A DNA stretch of 64,000 bases from a virus (IMGVR_UViG_3300024320_000003:1-64000); one strand, 5' to 3'. Positions 7,174-15,610 are shown, counted from the first letter of the stretch. The notes: generated by a model from the letters alone, not told the origin. Made by a program: numbers and translations.

Positions 7174-7896
7174 GAAGCGCGAACACGTCGCTCTTACTCC
7201 CCACTAGCCCTCCAAGTCTTTGAGAAAAAAAGTTCAGTATAAATGAAACTTTTCTGAGACCTAGCAGTATAACTTAAGTCTTTAAGTCCAAGGGTAAAAC
7301 CCCGACGACAGTGCACACCCCTCACTAAGCCGTCACATGACTCCAAGGTCTCAAAGATGACCTTCTCTATTCCCTTTAATAACCCAAAAAAAGAGCCACA
7401 CTATGACACTAAGTCGTCGGAGGTGCGGCGGCAGTTTAAGGACTTAGAGGTCTTAAACTAATAAAACACTCTTAATCAACGTTACTATCTACTAGGAGAC
7501 AAGAAGGGCTTGGGAGAGTTGGACGCTTTTAGTATCGTTGACGGTGGGTGACGAGCGCACATTCACGTTATTGCCTCTATTAAAAGTGGACTATATTGAG
7601 TATGACACATTTGAGGGCTCAGAGACTCGGAGAGCGGCCCCACTACCTACCGGTACAGGGGACCTGATACTATATTAGAGTAAATTGCGATGGATTGATA
7701 TTTGGATTAGAGTATTTTGAAGAAACATAAAATTGAAAAAATACGTTTTTTTAAAAGTCAATTCCAAATTTTCCCCTGACTTAGAGGGAGTATAGAGAGG
7801 CGGCGATGACTATTTAGAAAAATTTCCTAACTCAAAAAATTTCCAAGACTAAGAAGTCCTAGGAGGAATTAGAGGAATCTGAGATATATAAGGTAT
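7174..7896. other. 720-nt intergenic region, no protein gene seen
   Basis: No reading frame of convincing length or composition is seen on either strand. The first part (7270-7460) carries a multi-helix RNA-like fold, listed separately. The next 220 nt remain GC-richer (ACCGGT, GAGCGGCCCC), and the last 200 nt are AT-rich. GATATATAAGG at 7883-7893, a motif found before many structural genes, precedes the lipoprotein gene. Confidence 0.45.
7270..7460 (+). ncRNA. Candidate structured non-coding RNA
   Basis: Nested complementary segments suggest a folded RNA of about 190 nt: TTAAGTCTTTAAGTCC (7274-7289) pairs with GGACTTAGAGGTCTTAA (7440-7456) allowing G-U and one bulge; CCGACGAC (7302-7309) pairs perfectly with GTCGTCGG (7413-7420); AAGGTC (7345-7350) pairs with GACCTT (7359-7364) as an internal hairpin. 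An alternative 3' hairpin AGTTTAAG (7433-7440)/CTTAAACT (7452-7459) competes with the outer stem. The strand is uncertain because base pairing works on both. Confidence 0.45.
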
Positions 7897-8847
7897 ATGA
7901 AACAACTAAACCACTTAATTCTAATGCTAGGAATCTTTCTTCTAGCCTCTTGTAGCACACAATTTCGATTGATGGGTTACGATCAAAATAACGATGTTTC
8001 GGCGCACAATGTGTCGACGTCGATGCAACACTTCGGAGATGTTAAAATAGACACGCTATCCGAATTTCAATTTAGAAATAAACTAAGAACAGATCTAAGC
8101 TTCAGATTAGACTTTGCGCAATACGCATTGAGTCAACCGAGGTCATTTGATTGGAATAATAGATTACTAGGAAGACAATACGATTCTAGATGGAATAATT
8201 ATTATTGGAGCTGGAATAGAGATCAGATGTGGAATGATTGGGCTTGGGGTTATACAGGCTGGAATTCTTGGGGCTCTCCTCATAGATGGTCACCATTTGG
8301 ATATGATAGATGGGGATATGGAATCTACTATGGTTGGAATAATCATGGCTGGGGATATGGAAACCATTATGGATGGTATGGTTCACACTTTAATAATTAT
8401 TATGGAGGATGGCCGTATTATGGTAATAACGTCTATGGAATCCCAGGTTGGAGAAGTGGCAGAACAAATACAGTGCATATTAATGGCAGACGTTCAAGTA
8501 TTAGAACTGAAGTAAATAATGGAAGAAGAACTAGAAGTACGACTACTAGAAGAAGCACTAATAATACTAGGAACAATGAGGTTATCATCAATAATAGTCC
8601 GAATAGAAATAATAACACACGAGTAAGAGTTTATCAGAGACCCGAGAACAACTCTAATAATACAAACACTAGGCCAAGAATTATTAGAGAAAAACCGCCA
8701 GTGAGAAATAATCGCCCAACGTTTAACAATAATTCTCGTCCATCTAATAATAATAGACCTGTGATTAATAATTCTCGTCCATCTAATACAAGATCTTCGA
8801 CACCTGTTCGTTCAAGCTCTCCTCCTTCAAGAAAAAAGGGTAATTGA
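7897..8847 (+). CDS. W/G/Y-rich lipoprotein of flavobacterial type
   Basis: A 316-residue predicted lipoprotein: basic start, hydrophobic core, lipobox LASC with Cys at residue 19. After an about 80-residue soluble part comes a region dense in Trp, Gly, Tyr and Asn (repeats such as WGYGNHYGW), then an Asn/Arg/Ser/Pro-rich low-complexity tail. Cellular Flavobacteriia encode many similar lipoproteins of unknown function, so this looks like a host-derived gene. A surface-exposed phage lipoprotein is a plausible superinfection-exclusion factor; that is inference. Confidence 0.65.
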   Translation: MKQLNHLILMLGIFLLASCSTQFRLMGYDQNNDVSAHNVSTSMQHFGDVKIDTLSEFQFRNKLRTDLSFRLDFAQYALSQPRSFDWNNRLLGRQYDSRWNNYYWSWNRDQMWNDWAWGYTGWNSWGSPHRWSPFGYDRWGYGIYYGWNNHGWGYGNHYGWYGSHFNNYYGGWPYYGNNVYGIPGWRSGRTNTVHINGRRSSIRTEVNNGRRTRSTTTRRSTNNTRNNEVIINNSPNRNNNTRVRVYQRPENNSNNTNTRPRIIREKPPVRNNRPTFNNNSRPSNNNRPVINNSRPSNTRSSTPVRSSSPPSRKKGN

Positions 8848-8900
8848 AACAATTAAGATTATTAGAGTATAATATTAAAGGATTAACTTAAACTTTTAAT

Positions 8901-9167
8901 ATGAATAACGTCTTATCAAAAATGATATACTGTGCACTAATCGTTAGTGTCATTGCAGCTATCTTTGCAATTCCAGCTGTATTAATAGCTCTCGTATCTT
9001 CATTCATTGCATGGATATCAGGATGGTCGTTTGGATGGATCTTTTCAATAGGAATTACTGTTAATTTTTTAGTAGCTGCACATATACTAGACGATTTGTA
9101 TACACAAATGCAGAATTTTAAAATAGATCTAGATTTTAAAGATGAAGAAGACGAAGACCTATTATAA
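8901..9167 (+). CDS. Small membrane protein with acidic tail
   Basis: An 88-residue protein with two strongly hydrophobic helices (about residues 8-36 and 42-63) and an acidic C-terminal tail (KDEEDEDLL) likely in the cytoplasm. GAGTATAATATTAAAG lies just upstream and looks like a promoter. It is co-directional with the lipoprotein gene before it and the small Cys-containing protein after it. Function unknown. Confidence 0.6.
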   Translation: MNNVLSKMIYCALIVSVIAAIFAIPAVLIALVSSFIAWISGWSFGWIFSIGITVNFLVAAHILDDLYTQMQNFKIDLDFKDEEDEDLL

Positions 9168-9203
9168 TAACTTAATATTATGATAAGATTAATACAAACT
9201 AAA

Positions 9204-9416
9204 ATGGCTAAGAAAACAACACATTGGAAAACCAAAGACGTAAATGGTATGAGAATGATGATATGTCAAAACTCAAAACCAACTATGAGTAAATATTCTG
9301 AATTTGCACCAGAGAACGGAGAATGCGACGAATGGTCCGAGGTTGGCACAGATACAACAGCTTCTTTATGTTGGAGATGTACTGGAAGATCAGTAAATAA
9401 TATTAGATTAAAATAA
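9204..9416 (+). CDS. Small Cys-containing hypothetical protein
   Basis: About 70 residues from ATG 9204 (MAKKTTHWKTKD...); an in-frame ATG at 9180 would add 8 residues, but the A-rich ACTAAA directly before 9204 favours the internal start. It carries Cys residues in a C...C...CWRC arrangement (ECDEW, LCWRC), suggesting a small metal-binding or ribosome-linked protein. No family is recognised. Confidence 0.5.
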   Translation: MAKKTTHWKTKDVNGMRMMICQNSKPTMSKYSEFAPENGECDEWSEVGTDTTASLCWRCTGRSVNNIRLK

Positions 9417-9441
9417 TAAGATATTTTAAGATTCTAAAATT

Positions 9442-9475
9442 ATGATAATATGATATTTTGATATTATCATTTTAT
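9442..9475 (+). terminator. Possible terminator hairpin
   Basis: ATGATAATA (9442-9450) pairs perfectly with TATTATCAT (9462-9470), followed by TTTA, 26 nt after the stop at 9416. It is AT-only, so strength is doubtful. Confidence 0.4.
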
Positions 9476-9583
9476 TCTACTAATTTATTAAAATATTACA
9501 TTTCACCCAAATAACATTGATATATAAACCATAAGTTTTATATTTAAACTTGAACGAATAGCTATACAGAAATAATTTATTTT

Positions 9584-9614
9584 AAGACCAATTCTAACGA
9601 ATTGGTCTTTTTTT
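9584..9614 (+). terminator. Rho-independent terminator
   Basis: AAGACCAATTC (9584-9594) pairs perfectly with GAATTGGTCTT (9599-9609), followed by a T-run to 9614. It closes the 7897-9416 gene group before the promoter of the LOG gene. Confidence 0.8.
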
Positions 9615-9675
9615 ATCTAAACTTTTAGGAATATCTTAGTATAATATTAAAGTATTCACATAATCAAAACACATA

Positions 9676-10341
9676 ATGAGTAACAATAGAAAATCTGAAG
9701 ATGCTTGGCAGATTCTAAGAATTCAGGGAGAATTCACAAAGGGGTTTGATACGTTTAATGAATTAGGTCCTTGTGTTTCTGTATTTGGAAGCGCTAGAAC
9801 ATTATCAACAAATCCAATGTATAAAGAAGCTGAGAAAATTGGAAAGCTTCTCGTTGAAGCAGGGTTTGGTGTAATCACAGGAGGTGGTCCTGGAATTATG
9901 GAAGCTGCAAATAAAGGAGCACATGAAGCATTAGGTAAAAGTATAGGTGTTGGAATTGAATTACCATTCGAAGCTAGCATGAACGATTACGTTGATTTAG
10001 GAGTCGAGAACAGATATTTCTTTACACGAAAAGTAATGTTCCTTAAATATTCACAGGCATTTGTTATTTGCCCAGGAGGTGTTGGAACCTTAGATGAGTT
10101 ATTCGAAGCCATAACACTTGCACAATGCGGACATAATGTAAAATATCCTATTGTTCTTGTAGGTAGAGATTATTGGGAAGGTCTCGTAGATTGGATGCAA
10201 AATACTTTATGGAAACATGGTGCAATATGTCAAAAAGATTTTGATTTATTTAGAGTAGTTGATACTGCAGAAGAAGCAGTGTCTAAAATTACAGAGTATC
10301 ATAATAAGTTTTCTAAGAATACCGACTCCACCAATTTCTAA
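9676..10341 (+). CDS. LOG-family nucleotide phosphoribohydrolase
   Basis: A 221-residue Rossmann-fold protein of the LOG (lysine-decarboxylase-like, TIGR00730) family. GGGPGIMEAANKGA at residues 69-82 and PGGVGTLDE at 133-141 are the diagnostic motifs; the latter binds phosphoribose and carries the catalytic Glu. Cellular members cleave nucleoside 5'-monophosphates (AMP or N6-modified AMP) to base plus ribose phosphate. In a phage this could feed nucleotide turnover or remove a nucleotide signal. GTATAATATTAAAG upstream looks like its promoter; it probably begins the 9.7-15.6 kb transcription unit. Confidence 0.85.
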   Translation: MSNNRKSEDAWQILRIQGEFTKGFDTFNELGPCVSVFGSARTLSTNPMYKEAEKIGKLLVEAGFGVITGGGPGIMEAANKGAHEALGKSIGVGIELPFEASMNDYVDLGVENRYFFTRKVMFLKYSQAFVICPGGVGTLDELFEAITLAQCGHNVKYPIVLVGRDYWEGLVDWMQNTLWKHGAICQKDFDLFRVVDTAEEAVSKITEYHNKFSKNTDSTNF

Positions 10342-10353
10342 TAAATATAATAG

Positions 10354-10809
10354 ATGAAGTTCAGAAGACTTGCTGATAAGTCGCAAATTGATTTAGCGAC
10401 ATATCTGAAACAATACATAAAAAGAAATTCCAATAATTCAATTCGAATTTACGTAGGATGTGATTCACATGTAAAGGGTGAGTTTACAACATACGTAAGC
10501 ACGGTTGTAATTCATGTTGGAAATACTGGATGCCATGTTCTTTATAAGAAGGAAAAGGTAGAACCTATTCGAGATATGTGGAGAAAGTTATGGGGAGAAG
10601 TTGAAAGATCCGTCGAAGTTACACAATATCTTCGGGATAATGGGATAAATATACATACAATTGATTTAGACCTCAACCACCAAGAACAACACGCTTCTAA
10701 TAAAGTAGTTAACGCTGCGATAGGTTATGTTAAGTCTCTTGGAATTAAAGTAAGAATAAAGCCAGATATCTTACCTGCAATAGCAGCCGCAGATAATCTG
10801 TCAAAATAA
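10354..10809 (+). CDS. YkuK-like (DUF458) RNase H-fold protein
   Basis: A 151-residue protein of the DUF458/YkuK family, predicted RNase H-like. The block IRIYVGCDSHVKG near residue 30 has the first acidic residue of the fold (D in GCDSH), and IDLDLNHQ and KPDILPAIAAADN supply further conserved acids. The biological substrate is unknown in the family. It starts 12 nt after the LOG gene and is followed by the ClpC-like gene, so the three are probably co-transcribed. Confidence 0.75.
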   Translation: MKFRRLADKSQIDLATYLKQYIKRNSNNSIRIYVGCDSHVKGEFTTYVSTVVIHVGNTGCHVLYKKEKVEPIRDMWRKLWGEVERSVEVTQYLRDNGINIHTIDLDLNHQEQHASNKVVNAAIGYVKSLGIKVRIKPDILPAIAAADNLSK

Positions 10810-10857
10810 ACAATTCCTAAAAACGGAGTAAAATAAGTATAACAATTAAATTCTACA

Positions 10858-12861
10858 ATGGCAGAACAATTTGAAAATCCAGGAAAAGGCGGTAAAAGAA
10901 AAACACCTTACGTTGATGAGTATGGAGAAGACCTAACAGCTGAAGCTGCAAAAGGAAATCTAGATCCTATTATCGGAAGGGAAAAAGAAGTGTATAGAAT
11001 TTGCCAAATCCTATCGAGAAGAAAGAAGAATAATCCTATTATTTTAGGAGATCCTGGTGTAGGTAAGACTGCGTTAGTAGAGGCGATTGCACAAAGAATC
11101 GTAGATAAGAAAGTAGCAAGAACTCTTTTAAAGAAAAGAATAGTTTCTATCAATATTTCTAATATCGTAGCAGGTACAAAATATAGAGGTGAGTTTGAAG
11201 AAAGAATGAAACTTATCGTTGAGGAATTAAAGAATAACAAAGACATCATTGTTTTTATCGATGAATTACATACAATCGTTGGAGCAGGTGGTGTTAGTGG
11301 ATCTTTAGACGCTTCAAATATATTAAAACCTGCATTAGCGAGAGGACAAGTACAATGTATTGGTGCAACTACTTTAGATGAATATAGAGAAAATATTGAA
11401 GATGATGGTGCACTTACTAGAAGATTCCAAGAAGTATTTATAGATCCACCTAGCGAGGAAGATACTATCGAAATCTTACAAAGAATTAAAGGAAACTATG
11501 AAGATTATCATGCAGTTGAATATACTGATGATGCACTAGAAGCATGTGTCTCTCTTTCTACAAGGTATATTACAAGTAGAGAACTTCCTGATAAGGCTAT
11601 TGATTTAATGGATGAATCAGGTGCAAAAGTTCACTTAAGCGAAATCAAAGTACCTGTGCATATTAAAAGAGCGGAGACTGAGGTAGAAGCTTTAACACTT
11701 GACAAATTAAAGGCAGTTGAAGAACAAGACTATGAAAAAGCTGCTCACTTTAGAGATAAAGAAATTCAATCTAAGAATTTAATTGAAAAGAAAATATCTG
11801 CATGGGAAAAGTCACTAAGAGATAAAAAGAAAAAAGTAACAGCCGAAGATATTGCTGAAACTATTTCACAAGCAACAGGAATTCCTGTAACAAGAATGAC
11901 AGGTGATGAAAGTAAAATAATCCTAGCAATGGAAACAGAGCTTAAGAAAATGATTATTGGACAAGATCAAGCAGTAGACGCACTCTCTAAGGTAATTAAA
12001 AGATCAAGAACTGGTGTATCATCTGCTAAAAAACCTATAGGTTCTTTTATGTTCTTAGGACCAACTGGTGTTGGTAAAACAGAAACAGTAAAGGCGATTA
12101 CTAATTATTACTTTGGATCAGAAGATCATTTAATTAGAATTGATATGAGCGAATACATGGAAAAGTTTGCAGTATCAAGATTAATTGGTTCTCCTCCTGG
12201 ATATGTTGGTCATGAAGATGGCGGTCAATTAACAGAACAGGTTAGAAGAAGACCTTATTCGGTTGTACTTTTCGATGAAATTGAAAAAGCACACCCTGAT
12301 GTATTCAATACTTTACTACAAGTATTAGACGAAGGAAGATTAACAGATTCATTAGGAAGAACAGTTGACTTTACGAATACGATTATCATTATGACATCTA
12401 ATGTCGGTGCTAAAAAAGTAAGTGAGTTCGGAACGGGTATTGGATTTGAAACTAAGAAATCTTCAATCGCTGGAAGAAAAGCACACACTGAAGCTATCAT
12501 CGCAAAGGAACTTAAAAATAAGTTTGCACCGGAATTTTTAAATAGATTAGATGATGTAGTATTATTCGACCAATTAAAGCATGAAGATATTCTTCAAATT
12601 GTTGATATTGAAGTTAGACACCTGGTAATTAGAATGTTTGATCAGAAATATAATATTAAAGTTACTAAGCAAGCAAAGGAATTCTTAGCAGAAAAAGGAT
12701 ATGATCCTGATTATGGTGCAAGACCCTTGAAGAGAGCGGTTCAAACTTACATTGAAGATCTTTTAGCGGATGCTATTATTAAAGGAGAAATAGTTAGAGG
12801 AGACGAGGTGTACACAATCAATCATACGAAGAAAGAAGATAAACTTTCTATTAAAAAGTAG
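10858..12861 (+). CDS. clpC: ClpC-type AAA+ unfoldase
   Basis: A 667-residue Hsp100 unfoldase that feeds proteins into ClpP. Domain 1 has Walker A GDPGVGKT (64-71), pore loop GTKYRGEFEERM (106-117) and Walker B FIDE (133-136). A short M-domain follows with a UVR motif (about 284-303, EEQDYEKAAHFRDKE). Domain 2 has Walker A GPTGVGKT (401-408), Walker B LFDE (471-474), and an IGF loop at 528-530 where Clp unfoldases bind ClpP. The N-terminal Clp-N repeats that bind adaptors in cellular ClpC are absent. The phage ClpP lies 2 kb downstream. Confidence 0.92.
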   Translation: MAEQFENPGKGGKRKTPYVDEYGEDLTAEAAKGNLDPIIGREKEVYRICQILSRRKKNNPIILGDPGVGKTALVEAIAQRIVDKKVARTLLKKRIVSINISNIVAGTKYRGEFEERMKLIVEELKNNKDIIVFIDELHTIVGAGGVSGSLDASNILKPALARGQVQCIGATTLDEYRENIEDDGALTRRFQEVFIDPPSEEDTIEILQRIKGNYEDYHAVEYTDDALEACVSLSTRYITSRELPDKAIDLMDESGAKVHLSEIKVPVHIKRAETEVEALTLDKLKAVEEQDYEKAAHFRDKEIQSKNLIEKKISAWEKSLRDKKKKVTAEDIAETISQATGIPVTRMTGDESKIILAMETELKKMIIGQDQAVDALSKVIKRSRTGVSSAKKPIGSFMFLGPTGVGKTETVKAITNYYFGSEDHLIRIDMSEYMEKFAVSRLIGSPPGYVGHEDGGQLTEQVRRRPYSVVLFDEIEKAHPDVFNTLLQVLDEGRLTDSLGRTVDFTNTIIIMTSNVGAKKVSEFGTGIGFETKKSSIAGRKAHTEAIIAKELKNKFAPEFLNRLDDVVLFDQLKHEDILQIVDIEVRHLVIRMFDQKYNIKVTKQAKEFLAEKGYDPDYGARPLKRAVQTYIEDLLADAIIKGEIVRGDEVYTINHTKKEDKLSIKK

Positions 12862-12888
12862 TATAATAATAAACTAATAACTTATTAA

Positions 12889-13788
12889 ATGAATTTTTCA
12901 AGTCAATTCTCAAAAACAATTACAAACATAGACGATATAGGAAGTGTATCACAACCACGTGATATGAAAGTAAAGGAATTAGCCCTTACAACTTTACCTA
13001 TAGATCCTTACATGCCTATTGCTAATTTTGAAAATAGAAAATTCAACTGGAAATACTTTGCAGGTGAATTAACATGGTATCTACGAAAAGATAACGATGT
13101 AGATTATATAGGTCAATTTTCAGGATTCTGGTCTACATTAACTAATCCTAATTCAAATGAAATTAACTCAAACTACGGTTCACTATTATTTAATGAACAA
13201 TTAGAATGGGTTGTAGATTCATTAAAAGCGGATCAAAACACGAGACAGGCGATAGCATTTCTTAATCAACCCAAATTTCAGTTTGAAGGTAATAAAGATT
13301 TTGTATGTACTATGTACTTAAATTTCTTTATTAGAAATAATCAATTGAATATGAAAGTTCAAATGAGATCTAATGATGTGTTCTATGGATTAACGTTTGA
13401 CGCACCTTTCTTTGCATTCGTTCACCAACATGTTCATCTATGGTTAAAAGACACATACCCTGAACTAGACCTAGGAGTATATTACCATTGTGCAGATAAC
13501 TCTCATTTCTACGAAAGACACTTCGAATTAGCAGCTAAAATTCAACAAGAAATTATAGAAGATTCTACACAATACGCAATGATAATAGATCAACCATTCT
13601 TTACCATTGAAGCGGGTAAGATGCTATTAACAGATCATGGATTATCCTTTATAGAAAAAGTAAACGAGACTATAGAAACTGAAAAACCTACACAGAAAGA
13701 ATTCAGACAAATTCTAGAATCATTCGCAGGTATTATTAATGAAGAAGAACTCATAGGAAAGGATGGAATACCCGAAATTCAGGATTAA
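12889..13788 (+). CDS. Thymidylate synthase family, dCMP-hydroxymethylase-like
   Basis: A 299-residue ThyA-fold enzyme. Conserved: Glu60 in ELTWYLRKDN, catalytic Cys140, phosphate-binding RSND (160-163) and H206/Y208. At the position of E. coli ThyA Asn177 (GLPFN) this protein reads GLTFD with Asp171. In the family Asn reads dUMP, while Asp at this site is the mark of dCMP hydroxymethylases such as T4 gp42. The enzyme is therefore more likely a dCMP hydroxymethylase or methylase than a thymidylate synthase, implying modified cytosine in phage DNA. This is inferred from one residue; the family assignment itself is secure. Confidence 0.8.
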   Translation: MNFSSQFSKTITNIDDIGSVSQPRDMKVKELALTTLPIDPYMPIANFENRKFNWKYFAGELTWYLRKDNDVDYIGQFSGFWSTLTNPNSNEINSNYGSLLFNEQLEWVVDSLKADQNTRQAIAFLNQPKFQFEGNKDFVCTMYLNFFIRNNQLNMKVQMRSNDVFYGLTFDAPFFAFVHQHVHLWLKDTYPELDLGVYYHCADNSHFYERHFELAAKIQQEIIEDSTQYAMIIDQPFFTIEAGKMLLTDHGLSFIEKVNETIETEKPTQKEFRQILESFAGIINEEELIGKDGIPEIQD

Positions 13789-13798
13789 CACTAGGACG

Positions 13799-14065
13799 AT
13801 GGAACTGGGTTCCTTGGAAGATGGCATAGATGACATTGTCGGTTTTCATTTAAATATCGTACAACACATAGAAGATACTATTGATGGAATATCAATGAAA
13901 GGAAATATACTATGTAAATTGATAGATGAACAAGGAAATGAGTATGAATCCCTCTTGGATGAAGATAGATATAATAAGTCTTTGCAAAAATCTCTAGAAT
14001 TTTTTAAAGAAAGAGAAAATTACGAAAAATGTAAACACATCACAGACTTGCTAAATAGAATATAA
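13799..14065 (+). CDS. Small protein with UVR-like C-terminal hairpin
   Basis: About 88 residues from ATG 13799, 11 nt after the previous stop; an upstream ATG (13763) would overlap the previous gene by 26 nt. The C-terminus SLEFFKERENYEKCKHITDL matches the ends of proteins at 35013, 36248 and 36851 and the UVR motif in the phage ClpC M-domain. UVR hairpins bind partner proteins (UvrB-UvrC, McsA-ClpC), so an adaptor role for the phage Clp protease is possible. The N-terminal part, a small acidic alpha/beta domain, is unrecognised. Confidence 0.6.
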   Translation: MELGSLEDGIDDIVGFHLNIVQHIEDTIDGISMKGNILCKLIDEQGNEYESLLDEDRYNKSLQKSLEFFKERENYEKCKHITDLLNRI

Positions 14066-14073
14066 ATTCAATA

Positions 14074-14913
14074 ATGAAGTACGGGCTTGAAGGATTTAAT
14101 AGAGTCGCTAGAACCACATCAAAATGGTTCTCTCGACTCTTACGAGTATTCGAGAGACAGAAAAGAATTGAATGGACTAAGTATATTGACGACACCGTAG
14201 TTATTCATCTAGCATACAGGAAAGATAGATTAAAAATAGCAGAGAAGAGAGCATCTTCCCAAAAACTAAAGGGACGTAAAACATTACTAGATCATTTAAG
14301 ATTCTTTGACGCAATAGAAGGAAAAAGAATAAAGTGGTTTTCTAAAAAAATACACATTAACAAATATCCATTTTCATTTCACTGGGAAATAGATCCTTCT
14401 CCCGGAATGAAAAATAAATTAAAAAGAAATAATAAGATATTATGTTCTTCTGCTGAAACTGGAATCGCATTTTCACACTATAGAATTTGGAAAGAAATTG
14501 TAGAGAATAAAACACCAGTCACCCTCATAATGGAAGATGACTTTGAATTTTGTCATAAATTTCAAGATAAAATAGAAAGCATATTTGAAAAAGAACTTCC
14601 TAATGATTGGGATTTATTGTATCTTTCTAGTTTGCCAAATCAATTTGGATTTACATGGGATCCTCATTCCCAAAATCTATCACGGTTATATAATGGAGTA
14701 TGGTGGTTATCTGGTTATGTATTAACATACGAAGGAGCTAAGAAATTATTAGAAGGTTTGCCTATTGTCGGCCCAGTTGACGTATGGATTAATTATCAAT
14801 TCAAAAACATGCAAGTGTATATGACTAATCATAATCTAATAACACAAGGAGATGATACCGAATCTGATAATACTTATTCTTATGTTGAAACATTTAAGGA
14901 TAACTTAATATAA
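14074..14913 (+). CDS. GT25-family glycosyltransferase
   Basis: A 279-residue glycosyltransferase of family 25. HLAYRKDR (45-52) is the start of the GT25 domain, EGKRIKW follows, and the metal-binding motif is MEDDFEF (153-159); SGYVLTYEGAKKLLEG and GPVDVWI further on are also typical. GT25 includes LOS galactosyltransferases and the animal collagen hydroxylysine galactosyltransferases (COLGALT). Because this phage also encodes a PLOD-like lysyl hydroxylase and a giant collagen-like fibre, modification of that fibre is an attractive role. It lies between the UVR-like protein and ClpP. Confidence 0.8.
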   Translation: MKYGLEGFNRVARTTSKWFSRLLRVFERQKRIEWTKYIDDTVVIHLAYRKDRLKIAEKRASSQKLKGRKTLLDHLRFFDAIEGKRIKWFSKKIHINKYPFSFHWEIDPSPGMKNKLKRNNKILCSSAETGIAFSHYRIWKEIVENKTPVTLIMEDDFEFCHKFQDKIESIFEKELPNDWDLLYLSSLPNQFGFTWDPHSQNLSRLYNGVWWLSGYVLTYEGAKKLLEGLPIVGPVDVWINYQFKNMQVYMTNHNLITQGDDTESDNTYSYVETFKDNLI

Positions 14914-14941
14914 TATTAAAATAATACACACAAAGAATTAT

Positions 14942-15610
14942 ATGAATTACGGAAAAGAATTTGAAAAGTATGCGATGAGTGATCATAATGTTTCATCATC
15001 TAAATTAAATTACTATGAGAAGCAGATTGAAAACTCGTTAACTCCATATATCTTAGAAGAAAGAGAGTTAAGAGCTACTCAGATGGATATCTTTTCTAGA
15101 TTAATGATGGATAGGTTATTATGGGTTGCAGGACCTGTTAATGATAATATGTCTACGATTGTTCAAGCACAGTTGATGTTTTTAGACTCAGTTGGAGGAA
15201 CAGATATTACGATGCATATTGATTCTCCAGGTGGAAGTGTTAAAAGTGGACTTTCAATGGTTGATGTTATGGATTACATTAAGTCAGATATTAAAACAGT
15301 AAATACTGGTATGGCTGCATCAATGGGTTCTGTTTTATTAGGAGCAGGAACTAAGGGAAAAAGATCTTCACTTAGACATTCTACTACAATGTTACACCAA
15401 TCCTCTGGTGGATTTAATGGTAATATTCAAGATGCTGAAATAGATTGGAAAGAATGGCAAAAAGTAAATAAAGAATTATTTAATCTTTTAGGAGAATATT
15501 GTGGAAAACCAGCTGACGAAGTAATGAAAGATGCGACTAGAGACTTTTGGTTAAATGCAAAAGAAGCTAAAGCTTATGGTATTATTGACGAAATCATCGG
15601 GAAATCTTAA
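14942..15610 (+). CDS. clpP: ClpP-type serine protease
   Basis: A 222-residue ClpP peptidase. The catalytic triad is visible: Ser127 in GMAASMGS, His152 in MLHQSSGG, and Asp201 in TRDFWLNAKEA; IDSPGGSV near 93-100 is the oxyanion segment. The N-terminus is about 35 residues longer than in cellular ClpP and could form a prosequence. ClpP-like enzymes in phages can be prohead proteases, but the ClpC with an IGF loop in the same unit argues for a two-part proteolytic machine. Confidence 0.88.
   Translation: MNYGKEFEKYAMSDHNVSSSKLNYYEKQIENSLTPYILEERELRATQMDIFSRLMMDRLLWVAGPVNDNMSTIVQAQLMFLDSVGGTDITMHIDSPGGSVKSGLSMVDVMDYIKSDIKTVNTGMAASMGSVLLGAGTKGKRSSLRHSTTMLHQSSGGFNGNIQDAEIDWKEWQKVNKELFNLLGEYCGKPADEVMKDATRDFWLNAKEAKAYGIIDEIIGKS

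Noticed and set aside
12889-13788. Plain thymidylate synthase (thyA) call
   Set aside because: The Asn that selects dUMP is Asp here, so a dCMP-directed activity is more likely; the family call is kept without the symbol.
14942-15610. ClpP as the prohead protease
   Set aside because: Possible in phages, but a ClpC with a ClpP-binding loop is in the same unit, and no capsid genes are near; kept only as an alternative.
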